The notes under the pieces: model-generated
Told to the model about the DNA's origin: nothing
The model's database searches: none
The model's input: the letters and a program-made list of their open reading frames with translations, nothing else
Position numbers and translations under genes: made by a program
From: Melioribacteraceae bacterium
Lineage (GTDB): Bacteria; Bacteroidota; Ignavibacteria; Ignavibacteriales; Melioribacteraceae
Direction of reading: 5' to 3'
Assembly (NCBI GenBank): GCA_015486905.1
Contig: WFQV01000207.1
Location: forward strand, 1-6,697
DNA length: 6,697 bases
Part shown: positions 1 to 6,563 of the stretch, piece after piece
Layout of the letters: each line of letters starts with the position of its first letter
How positions within the stretch are numbered: the stretch's first letter is position 1

Positions 1-1239
1 CGTCAATGTAAATTCTGTGTGTCTCGGCAAGCTTTCTTTCCGCTTTGAGCCTTTCGGTTAAATCCCTTGCCGAAGAGACAATTGCCGGTTGCCCTTTGAA
101 TTTAATGTTCCTGCTCGAAACTTCAACCCAAACCGTATCTCCGTTTACCTTTAATAATTTTTCTCTAATGTAAGGGACTGAATCGGTTTTGCCTTTCTGC
201 AAATCATTTACCCGATTAAGAGAAACATCCCTGAATTCCGGAGCTAACAAGCTAAAAACATCTTTACCAATTAATTCTGCAGGAGCTCCAACACCTATTA
301 ACTTTGCAATTGTACTGTTGGCGTAAATAATTTTTCCGCCGGAATGAACAACAATTGCTTCGGGAAGCAAATCGAACAAACGCTTAAGCTGTTCCTCACT
401 CTCTTTTATTTTTTTCTCCGCTTCTATTTTCCTGCTCAAGTCTCGTATTATCGAAAGGATTGCCTGCTTCCCTTCAAACACAACTTGGCGGGAATAAACT
501 TCCGCCCAGTAAATTTCGCCGTTGTTTCTAAGCAATTTCTCCGCCGTTGGAGTTAAATATTTTTCCCCATACCTTTGAACAAGTTGAAGCCTTTCTTCAA
601 CTAACTCTTTTGAATCTTTGTGAATAAATTTTAAAATGTCCCTACCGATTAAATCCTTAAGGTTTTCCACCCCAACAACTTTTTTTGCCGCCTCATTAGC
701 ATACAAAATAATACCGTTTGAATGGACAACAACGGCTTCTTCAATCGCATCAACAAGCATGTGAAATTTTTCTCTGTCCTCTTCGAGTTGCTGGGTTTTG
801 TAAACAACAATGTTTTCTAATTTTTTGTTAAGCTCTTGAATTTCCTTTTCGCGTTTTATTCGTTCGGTAACCTCTTTAAGAAAAACCGTCAAACCAATAA
901 TTTCATTATTTTGGTTTTTAAAAGGTGCGTAATTTATTTCGTAGTAAAGCCTGTTTAATTCTTCGTCCCCGTAAACTTCTTCAAGCACAAAGCTTTCCCC
1001 CGCGAGTGCCCTGTCGAAATTTTCTTTTGCTTTTTTCTTGTCGTCTTCCTGCTTAATGTAAGAAAGCATACTTTCGCCCTTCTTAATTTTCACCCCCCAA
1101 ATTTTTTCCATCTCCTTTGCATGGGCATCGTTAAAGAACAAATATTTGTAATTCACGTCTAAAGCAAAAAAACTACGCCGGGAAAACTATTTAATATAGC
1201 TTCGATAAAAAAACTATTGGTTGTGTCTTCTAATTCCAT
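1..1239 (-). CDS. Multi-PAS sensor protein, N-terminal part (runs off left edge; one frameshift)
   Basis: No complete open frame exists here, but translating the minus strand gives about 413 residues of typical PAS sensor sequence. PAS 1 is at about residues 10-122 (starts ...NSFPGVV, then ALDVNYKYLFFNDAH). A charged helical linker follows (KREKEIQELNKKLENI). PAS 2 is at about 158-268 (EAVVVHSNGIILYAN) and PAS 3 at about 282-392 (EAIVVHSGGKIIYAN); each ends in a 'RDL(S/T)' strand and an E/K-rich signalling helix. The ATG at 1239-1237 is the most upstream start in its frame, since a TAA lies directly before it; an AAGGA lies 16 bases upstream, which is rather far. The frame breaks at the T run 1172-1166: the starting frame stops at 1161-1159 and the PAS frame continues from 1159 to the edge. 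If the break is real, an internal ATG at 1111 could begin a shortened product. PAS arrays of this kind usually feed a histidine kinase or a GGDEF domain; the output domain lies outside the window, so the activity is inferred. It is probably cytoplasmic, as no membrane segment is seen. Confidence 0.8.
1165..1172 (-). other. Frameshift point: T7G run matching a -1 slippery heptamer
   Basis: On the minus strand the codons read GTA GTT TTT TTG CTT TAG, so the PAS frame stops two codons after the T run. Stepping back one base restores the conserved continuation (F/L-ALDVNYKY). The heptamer T TTT TTG is in the correct phase for the X XXY YYZ rule of -1 ribosomal frameshifting. The same sequence would result from loss of one T from an original run of eight, by sequencing error or mutation. 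I see no obvious downstream stimulatory stem, so an indel is the simpler explanation. Confidence 0.7.
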
Positions 1240-1356
1240 TTAAATTATTAGAATATCCTTGAATTTGTTGAATAAATAGCTTACAAAAAATAATTTAATT
1301 AAATTTTCCGATAATTTAACAATTTTTTTTCAAAAAAGTAAATACGGAGCATTAAA
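1240..1356. promoter_or_regulatory. Divergent intergenic control region with 14-bp palindrome
   Basis: This 117-base, very AT-rich gap separates the divergent PAS and peptidase genes, so it should hold both promoters. A perfect palindrome, AATTTAATTAAATT, lies at 1292-1305 near the middle. For the plus strand, a TTG at 1268-1270 followed 20 bases later by TAATTTAA (1291-1298) loosely resembles the Bacteroidota -33/-7 pattern (TTG, TAnnTTTG). The match is partial, and AT-only palindromes arise easily by chance, so both assignments are tentative. Confidence 0.35.
1345..1350 (+). promoter_or_regulatory. Ribosome binding site of the peptidase gene
   Basis: The sequence CGGAGC, containing GGAG, ends six bases before the ATG at 1357. 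This is good Shine-Dalgarno spacing, and it supports the start that also gives a proper signal peptide. Confidence 0.55.
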
Positions 1357-3525
1357 ATGAAAAAGACAATTTTATTATTTTTGACTTTAGCGTTCATTTT
1401 CCCTTCCTTTGCTCAAAAAAAAGAAATAAAATTTGCCGATGTTTTGGGCGGCAGATTATTGAAACCTTTACCAAGGCTTGTCGGGTGGGCTGATAGCAAT
1501 CATTTCCTTAAGTTTACGGTTCAAAACGGCAAGAACAAAATAGTTAAAATAAATGCGGTTACCGGGGATACAACTCTCTTTTTCGATTATTCTTATTGGA
1601 ACTCACAATTGCCCGAGGGATTTAATCTCTTAAACGCAATCGAGAAAAGCAAAGATTACAAATACTTCGTTCTTAGAAAAGGGAAAGATTTGTACTACTT
1701 TTCCGTTCCGGACCAAGAACTGTTAAGGATTACTAATGACTCGCTAGCGGAAAACAACCCCCGCCTTTCACCCAACGGCAGATACGTTGCTTTTACGAAA
1801 GCTCACAATCTTTTCGTTTACGATGCCGAGAATCAATCGCTTAAACAAATCACAAAAGACGGTGCGGAGTTAATTTACAACGGCTGGTCATCTTGGGTTT
1901 ACGATGAAGAAATAATCGGGCGCTCCACACGGCATTTGGCTTTCTGGTGGTCGCCGGACAGCAAGAGGCTTACTTTCCTGAGGTTCGACGATTCCCCCGT
2001 TCCCGAATTCCCGATCTTCCATTCTCCCGGGGTTCACGGCTTTTTGGAAAAAACACGCTATCCTTACGCCGGCGACCCCGACCCCGTTGTCAAGCTCGGA
2101 ATCGTTAACATTGCCAACTCGAAAGTCACTTGGGCGGATTTCAATTACTCAATTGATCAGTACATTGCTTGGCCGTTCTGGACACCCGACGGAAAGTCGC
2201 TTACCGTTCAATGGATGAACAGAGAGCAAGACAGCATTAAAATTTTCCTAATCAATCCTGACAACGGCGCTAAGAAAGAAATTTACTCGGAACATCAAAA
2301 TTCATGGGTCGAATGGTTCAAGGATTTAAAAATTCTTAAAGACGGTAAAGGAATGATTATCCGCTCCAACAAATCCGGCTGGGCACATCTCTACCTTTAC
2401 ACAATGGACGGGAAACTAAAAGACCAAATTACAAGCGGTAAATGGGAAGTAAAAAAAATAGATTTGGTTGACGAGCGAAACGGTGTAATCTATTTCGAGG
2501 GCTGGAAGGGAGAATCCACCGAGAACCATCTCTTTAAAGTTAATTCCGACGGTTCGGGATTCACCCGCTTAACCAAGGAGGCGGGCACGCATTCATGTTC
2601 CGTTTCTCCAAACGGTAAATTTTACTACGACACTTTCAGCGATATTACAACACCGCCAAAAATATTCCTTTGCAACAACCAAGGGAAAGAGCTTAAAATT
2701 TTGGGGGATTCCAAGCCTGAAGATTTTTCCGATTACGATTTGGCAAAAGTTCAGTTGTTTCGCTTTACTACAAGCGACGGTTGGAAACTGCCGATGAAAT
2801 GGTTTCTACCGCCTCATTTCGACAGAACCAAAAAGTATCCGGTACTAATTTCTATCTATGGTGGTCCAAACGCAGGAACGGTTCACAACGCATTTAACAG
2901 ATGGATGTTTGACGATTATCTATCCGCAAACGGAATAATCGTTGTTCAAGTTGACCACCGAGGCTCGGGACATTTCGGTAAGCAAGGTGTGGCTTTAATG
3001 TACCGTCATTTGGGCAAATGGGAGATGCACGATTACATCGATGCGGTTAAATGGCTGAGCAGAAAGTCGTTTGTTGACACAAACAAAATTGCAATTGCAG
3101 GCGGGAGCTACGGCGGTTATGTTACATGCCTTGCATTAACCTACGGCTCGAAGTACTTCGATTACGGCGTCGCGCAGTACTCCGTTACGGATTGGCATCT
3201 TTACGACAATGTTTACACCGAACGCTACATGGACAAGCCTTCAGAGAATCCTGAAGGGTACAAGGAAAGCTCGGTTCTTACTTACGCCGACAAGTACAAA
3301 GGCGGACTTTTAATTACACACGGAACAATTGACGACAATGTGCATTTCCAGAACACACTGCAGTTTGTTAACAAATTGGAAAACTTAAACAAGAATTTTC
3401 AATTGATGGTTTATCCCGGTGAACGTCACGGAATACGCCACAAGTTCTTACATGACATTAAATTGTCTCTGAAGTTCTTATTTAAGAATTTGTTGAACAA
3501 AGATTTTACAGCGTTAGACAAATAA
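1357..3525 (+). CDS. Dipeptidyl-peptidase IV (S9B family), exported serine peptidase
   Basis: This protein of 722 residues should remove dipeptides from the N-terminus of peptides with proline (or alanine) second, outside the cytoplasm. Residues 1-20 are a signal peptide (MKKT start, hydrophobic core, SFAQ cleavage region). Residues about 85-455 form the DPP IV beta-propeller and include the paired glutamates E184-E185 (VYDEEIIGRS), which in this family hold the substrate N-terminus. The alpha/beta-hydrolase domain spans about 465-715. The catalytic triad is S584 (GGSYGG), D659 (HGTIDDNVHF) and H691 (GERHGIR). Y501 (YGGPNAG), N661 and the YTERYM segment at 620-625 match substrate-pocket residues of DPP IV. 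The length matches bacterial DPP IV enzymes. One oddity is Gly at 583, where the family usually has Trp (GWSYGG). There is no T9SS tail, so a periplasmic location or outer-membrane association is likely. A prolyl tripeptidyl-peptidase is the main alternative. The gene is probably monocistronic: about 300 bases of repeats follow, and the gene upstream is divergent. Confidence 0.93.
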   Translation: MKKTILLFLTLAFIFPSFAQKKEIKFADVLGGRLLKPLPRLVGWADSNHFLKFTVQNGKNKIVKINAVTGDTTLFFDYSYWNSQLPEGFNLLNAIEKSKDYKYFVLRKGKDLYYFSVPDQELLRITNDSLAENNPRLSPNGRYVAFTKAHNLFVYDAENQSLKQITKDGAELIYNGWSSWVYDEEIIGRSTRHLAFWWSPDSKRLTFLRFDDSPVPEFPIFHSPGVHGFLEKTRYPYAGDPDPVVKLGIVNIANSKVTWADFNYSIDQYIAWPFWTPDGKSLTVQWMNREQDSIKIFLINPDNGAKKEIYSEHQNSWVEWFKDLKILKDGKGMIIRSNKSGWAHLYLYTMDGKLKDQITSGKWEVKKIDLVDERNGVIYFEGWKGESTENHLFKVNSDGSGFTRLTKEAGTHSCSVSPNGKFYYDTFSDITTPPKIFLCNNQGKELKILGDSKPEDFSDYDLAKVQLFRFTTSDGWKLPMKWFLPPHFDRTKKYPVLISIYGGPNAGTVHNAFNRWMFDDYLSANGIIVVQVDHRGSGHFGKQGVALMYRHLGKWEMHDYIDAVKWLSRKSFVDTNKIAIAGGSYGGYVTCLALTYGSKYFDYGVAQYSVTDWHLYDNVYTERYMDKPSENPEGYKESSVLTYADKYKGGLLITHGTIDDNVHFQNTLQFVNKLENLNKNFQLMVYPGERHGIRHKFLHDIKLSLKFLFKNLLNKDFTALDK

Positions 3526-3538
3526 TGCAAGATAATAA

Positions 3539-3565
3539 TTGGATGGTTGGATGATTGGATGATTG
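3539..3565 (+). repeat. Short tandem repeat, 8-bp unit TTGGATGA, about 3.4 copies
   Basis: The units are TTGGATGG at 3539-3546, TTGGATGA at 3547-3554, TTGGATGA at 3555-3562 and a partial TTG. The repeat begins 13 bases after the peptidase stop codon. Related words (GATTGGA, GATGATTGGA) recur at 6239-6255, beyond the next gene, so this is probably a dispersed intergenic repeat type in this genome. Confidence 0.75.
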
Positions 3566-3597
3566 TTCTGTTATTTTTGGGTTAGAGATTGAGATTT

Positions 3598-3629
3598 AGG
3601 TTAAGGTTGAGGTTGAGGTTAAGGTTGAG
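3598..3629 (+). repeat. Short tandem repeat, 6-bp unit AGGTT(A/G), about 5.3 copies
   Basis: The units are AGGTTA (3598), AGGTTG (3604), AGGTTG (3610), AGGTTA (3616), AGGTTG (3622) and a partial AG. Degenerate flanks (GAGATTGAGATTT before, AGATTT after) suggest a longer decayed array over about 3585-3631. The plus strand here is rich in G and T with almost no C. No coding role is evident. Confidence 0.75.
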
Positions 3630-3682
3630 ATTTGTTACATATTGGTGAGGAACAAAGTCTGCAAAATAATTTAAGCAAAGCT

Positions 3683-3706
3683 CATAATGAGCGACATCTC
3701 GTTATG
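3683..3706 (+). repeat. Inverted repeat / hairpin 1 in the leader of the CotH-kinase gene
   Basis: The arm CATAATGAG at 3683-3691 pairs with CTCGTTATG at 3698-3706, giving eight Watson-Crick pairs and one T-G wobble around a six-base loop. It directly abuts hairpin 2. There is no trailing T run, so it does not look like an intrinsic terminator. Confidence 0.55.
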
Positions 3707-3724
3707 CCCGAGCTTCAGCTCGGG
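3707..3724 (+). repeat. GC-rich palindrome / hairpin 2 in the leader of the CotH-kinase gene
   Basis: CCCGAGC at 3707-3713 pairs perfectly with GCTCGGG at 3718-3724 around TTCA. The surrounding DNA is much more AT-rich. An outer inverted pair, CTCGT (3698-3702) and ACGAG (3731-3735), brackets it. It could be a REP-like dispersed palindrome or a structured part of the transcript leader; no T tract follows. Confidence 0.65.
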
Positions 3725-3750
3725 GGTAGGACGAGAGAAAACACTAAAGC

Positions 3751-3807
3751 GTTTTGGCGCGATTTTTGGTTTTGCTCGTTTTGGGAAGATAAAAATCGTG
3801 ACAAAAC
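3751..3807 (+). repeat. Long inverted repeat / hairpin 3 just upstream of the CotH-kinase ribosome binding site
   Basis: The arm at 3751-3767 (GTTTTG GCG CGATTTTT) faces the arm at 3791-3807 (AAAAATCG TGA CAAAAC). Of 17 positions, 15 are Watson-Crick pairs, one is a G-T wobble and one is a G-A mismatch, around a 23-base loop. The right arm ends five bases before the AAGGA ribosome binding site, so if transcribed the structure would sit directly against the initiation region. The loop repeats the word GTTTTG found in the left arm. Whether it is a regulatory leader or a mobile or dispersed repeat cannot be decided here. Confidence 0.65.
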
Positions 3808-3811
3808 TTTG

Positions 3812-3816
3812 AAGGA
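3812..3816 (+). promoter_or_regulatory. Ribosome binding site deciding the start of the CotH-kinase gene
   Basis: AAGGA lies ten bases before the ATG at 3827. That ATG is followed at once by a signal peptide. The frame stays open upstream to a TTG at 3632, but that stretch runs through hairpins and reads as non-coding, so 3827 is preferred. Confidence 0.5.
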
Positions 3817-3826
3817 AAATAAACAA

Positions 3827-6187
3827 ATGAAAAAAATAATTTTATTTTTGTTTTTACTTGCCAATGTTATTCATCCGCAATCGAATTACCAAGATACCGC
3901 CAAACTTTACGACGACACACAAGTAGCTGTAATAAAAGTCGAAACTTCCCCCGAGGCGGTCAATTATATGTTTGCCCATCCGCACAGCGATTCACTTCAC
4001 ATTTGTACCGTACATTTTGAGAACAAATATTTTAACGAAACAATCGACTCGGTCGGAATTAGAATCCGGGGAAATACTTCACGCGATGCAAAAAAGAAAT
4101 CGTTCAAAATTTCCTTTAACGGTTTTGTTCACGGCAGAACATTCCATGGTGTTGACAAAATGAATTTGAACGGCGAACACAACGACCCTTCGATTGTACG
4201 CAGTAAACTATGTTGGGACATCTTTCAAAAAATCGGGATGAAAGCTTCACACGCCGCACATGCAAGAGTTTACATTAACGAAAAATATTACGGACTTTAC
4301 ATTTCGGTTGAACACATTGACGATGAATTTCTCAAAAAGAATTTTTACGACCCTTCAGGCAATCTTTGGAAATGCCTCTGGCCGGCTGATTTATCTTACA
4401 AAGGGAACGACCCGTCATTATACAAAGAGTACGTTGACGGCAGAAGAATCTACGAATTGAAATCGAATGAAGACGAGGACGATTACTCTCAGTTGGCACG
4501 TCTGATTAGAATAATTAACAAAACTCCTTACCCTGCTTTTCAAGATTCACTCGAAAAAATATTTAACGTGTACGAAGCAATTAAATATTTCGCAGTTAAT
4601 ATTTTGGTTGGCAGCTGGGACGATTACCGCTTCCTGAAAAATAATTATTACCTTTACTTCGAACCCGCATCGGGAAAATTCCATTGGATTCCGTACGACT
4701 ACGACAATACTTTCGGTGTCGATTGGTTCGGCTACGATTGGTCGACAATTAATCCTTACAATTACCCTACAATTGACAACACACCAAGACCTTTAACCGA
4801 CAGGCTTTTCAAAGTTCCGGAGTACAGAAATCTCTTTACACACTTTCTTAAATTTTATTCCGACAACGTTTTCAATCTGCAACTACTGGGAAACAGAATA
4901 GACAGCTTAAAACAAATGATTCTTCCATTTGCCCTTGCCGATAGTTTTAGAACATTGGATTACGGTTTTACATTTGACGATTTTCTAAACTCTTACACCG
5001 ACGGGGACTACTCGAACCAGCACGTCAAAATGGGACTTAAAAAATTTGTGAACAACAGAACCGAAAGTTTAAAGAAAGAGTTGAACTATTACACAGCACC
5101 GCCTTTTGTTTATTTAATCACTTACAAACCTACAACACCTGCGGTTAAAGACTCATTAAAAATTAACGCCTCAGTCTTCAGCAACCCTCCGGTTTCAAAA
5201 TTATTTGTTAAAGTAAAAAATGAATTTGAAACAACGGAAGAATTTTTCCCTCTAAAACAGAATTTTGCAACTACCACAACTAAAGTGGAAGATGCCGATA
5301 GGTGGAGTGCCGTTTTACCACCTCTACACAAGGGTAAAAACGATATTAGAATCGTAGCGGTCAATAGCGGCGGGCTTTCGGAAAGTTTCCCGCGCGGCAG
5401 AAAGTTGGAAATAGAAATTAAAACCAATCCTGTTAAATCCTCGCTCTTCGTAAACGAAATTTTGGCAATTAACGATACGACAAACGCGGACGAATACGGC
5501 GAATACGATGATTGGGTTGAGATTTTTAACTCCGCAGATTCTACAATTGATTTGACAAATTACTATTTAACCGACTCCAAAGGCAACTTAACGAAATGGC
5601 AGTTCCCGCAAGGCACAAAAATCGATGGGAAAGGTTTCCTGTTGGTTTGGTGCGACAAAGATAAACAGCCCGGGCTTCACACCAATTTTAAACTAAGCGG
5701 AAGTGGAGAATTTGTAGCGCTTACTTCCCCCGACGGCAAAACGGTTTTGGATTCAATTTCTTTCGGAAAGCAAACTGCGGATGTTTCCTACGGCCGTTAC
5801 CCCGATGGCGGAAACAGCTGGAGCTTTTTAAAACCCACGCCGGGCAGATCTAACATTTTGACTTCTGTAAAAGATAAATTCATCCCCGCTTCATTTTCAC
5901 TCGCGGTTTTCCCCAATCCTTTAAAATCCGGGCAAGAGGAAAACAACGCCACAATTTATTACTCGCTGCCTCAATCCAGTCTTAATGCGTCAATCTCACG
6001 CTACAATGTTTCTTTAATCATTTACAACTCACTCGGACAAAGAATTAAAACATTGATTAACAAAACACAAAGCACCGGAAAATACAAGATTAAACTCACA
6101 ACTAAAAATCTTGCAAGCGGTGTTTACTTTGTTCTCCTGCAAACGGGAAAGCAAATTAAGGCGGAAAAATTTTTACTGCTCCGCTAA
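3827..6187 (+). CDS. Secreted CotH-family atypical kinase with lamin-tail domain and T9SS sorting tail
   Basis: This protein of 786 residues is counted from the ATG at 3827, chosen because MKKIILFLFLL begins a signal peptide (about 1-19) and AAGGA precedes it. Residues about 35-425 are a CotH kinase domain. Visible motifs are GIRIRGNTS (ends at 85), the Lys-rich KKKSFKI (89-95), SWDDYRFLKNNYYLY (264-278) and WIPYDYDNTFG (287-297), whose D291-x-D293 fits the metal/ATP-binding aspartates of the family. Known CotH proteins (Bacillus spore coat) phosphorylate partner proteins; the substrate here is unknown. Residues about 426-535 look like a beta-sandwich linker. Residues about 540-670 are a lamin-tail domain (VNEILAIND, EYGEYDDWVEIFN, TPGRSN). 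Residues 690-786 are a type IX secretion sorting domain (FPNP, LGQRIKTL, LASGVYFVLLQ, KFLLLR). It should therefore be exported by Sec, then secreted and probably surface-attached by T9SS. It follows the peptidase gene after about 300 bases of repeats, so it is likely transcribed separately. Confidence 0.9.
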   Translation: MKKIILFLFLLANVIHPQSNYQDTAKLYDDTQVAVIKVETSPEAVNYMFAHPHSDSLHICTVHFENKYFNETIDSVGIRIRGNTSRDAKKKSFKISFNGFVHGRTFHGVDKMNLNGEHNDPSIVRSKLCWDIFQKIGMKASHAAHARVYINEKYYGLYISVEHIDDEFLKKNFYDPSGNLWKCLWPADLSYKGNDPSLYKEYVDGRRIYELKSNEDEDDYSQLARLIRIINKTPYPAFQDSLEKIFNVYEAIKYFAVNILVGSWDDYRFLKNNYYLYFEPASGKFHWIPYDYDNTFGVDWFGYDWSTINPYNYPTIDNTPRPLTDRLFKVPEYRNLFTHFLKFYSDNVFNLQLLGNRIDSLKQMILPFALADSFRTLDYGFTFDDFLNSYTDGDYSNQHVKMGLKKFVNNRTESLKKELNYYTAPPFVYLITYKPTTPAVKDSLKINASVFSNPPVSKLFVKVKNEFETTEEFFPLKQNFATTTTKVEDADRWSAVLPPLHKGKNDIRIVAVNSGGLSESFPRGRKLEIEIKTNPVKSSLFVNEILAINDTTNADEYGEYDDWVEIFNSADSTIDLTNYYLTDSKGNLTKWQFPQGTKIDGKGFLLVWCDKDKQPGLHTNFKLSGSGEFVALTSPDGKTVLDSISFGKQTADVSYGRYPDGGNSWSFLKPTPGRSNILTSVKDKFIPASFSLAVFPNPLKSGQEENNATIYYSLPQSSLNASISRYNVSLIIYNSLGQRIKTLINKTQSTGKYKIKLTTKNLASGVYFVLLQTGKQIKAEKFLLLR

Positions 6188-6216
6188 ATTTTCAACACAA
6201 AGGTGTCAAGAAAATT
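6187..6216 (+). terminator. Weak stem-loop at the 3' end of the CotH-kinase gene
   Basis: AATTTTC at 6187-6193 pairs with GAAAATT at 6210-6216. Inside, ACAC (6195-6198) pairs with GTGT (6203-6206) around AAAG. The structure begins in the stop codon, so its position suits a terminator. However, the stem is AT-rich, has an internal loop and lacks a clear T tract after it, so the call is weak. Confidence 0.25.
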
Positions 6217-6286
6217 AACTCTAATTTGAGTAACGAGCGATTGGAAGATGATTGGACAATGGAACACGGACTTATTCAATTAAAAA

Positions 6287-6320
6287 TTAAGAACCTGCCT
6301 GCCGGTAGGCAGGTTAAGAA
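6287..6320. repeat. GC-rich palindrome flanked by 7-bp direct repeats
   Basis: A 20-base near-palindrome, CCTGCCTGCCGGTAGGCAGG (6294-6313), is flanked on both sides by TTAAGAA (6287-6293 and 6314-6320). Counting the flanking AA and TT, the stem is nine perfect pairs (6292-6300 with 6307-6315). An 11-bp direct repeat, AATTAAAAATT, also flanks it (6278-6288 and 6319-6329). A GC-rich palindrome between exact direct repeats in AT-rich DNA resembles a small REP/MITE-like insertion with a duplicated target, though A/T-rich flanks can match by chance. Confidence 0.6.
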
Positions 6321-6452
6321 TTAAAAATTTTCGATCTCTCGAAGTGCTTCTAAACTTCCAAACCGCCGAAGGCGAGCTAAACCCTTAAACTAAGACTGAA
6401 TGAATTATGATTGACGAGTAGAAAGTCTTAAGTGACGAGCCTTAAGTCGTAA

Positions 6453-6488
6453 GTTACCAGCGTTCAGCGTTCAGTTACCAGCGTTCAG
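6453..6488 (+). repeat. Tandem repeat, 21-bp period, about 1.7 copies
   Basis: GTTACCAGCGTTCAG occurs at 6453-6467 and again at 6474-6488. The first copy is extended by another CGTTCA, so there is a nested CGTTCAG duplication (6461-6467 and 6468-6474). The preceding bases (CTTAAGT twice at 6427-6447, then CGTAAGT) look like a more decayed version of the same kind of array. No function is apparent. Confidence 0.65.
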
Positions 6489-6526
6489 TAAATAACTTTT
6501 TCAACTCAAACTTTTCTACTACAATG

Positions 6527-6563
6527 AATGACGTCCCGCAAGCGGAGCGGCGGGACAAATGAC
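6527..6563. repeat. GC-rich palindrome flanked by AATGAC direct repeats, with two possible folds
   Basis: GTCCCGC at 6533-6539 pairs with GCGGGAC at 6550-6556 around a ten-base loop. The same left arm can instead form CCGC-AA-GCGG at 6536-6545, so two exclusive hairpins are possible. The element is flanked by AATGAC at 6527-6532 and 6558-6563. It has the same layout as the palindrome at 6294-6313 but a different sequence. A REP/MITE-like insertion is the likeliest explanation. Confidence 0.55.

Noticed and set aside
344..556. Plus-strand open frame of 70 codons
   Set aside because: It is antisense to the PAS 2/PAS 3 region, which reads as a clear conserved protein on the minus strand. The plus-strand product has no recognisable features.
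3539..3629. CRISPR-like array
   Set aside because: The units are 6-8 bp and contiguous, with no spacers and no cas genes nearby. These are simple tandem repeats.
3707..3724. Intrinsic terminator for the peptidase gene
   Set aside because: The stem is strong, but it is followed by GGTAGGACG with no T tract. It also lies about 180 bases beyond the stop codon.
3632..3826. TTG-initiated 65-residue N-terminal extension of the CotH protein
   Set aside because: It would place an internal signal peptide at residue 66. It is encoded by hairpin and repeat DNA, its composition is odd (FWRDFWFCSFW), and there is a better ATG with a ribosome binding site at 3827.
3972..4460. Two short plus-strand frames (3972-4163 and 4260-4460)
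   Set aside because: They lie inside the CotH kinase domain in another frame and show no motifs of their own.
5122..5427. Minus-strand frame of 101 codons
   Set aside because: It is antisense to the linker of the CotH/lamin-tail protein, whose plus-strand reading frame is continuous and conserved in pattern.
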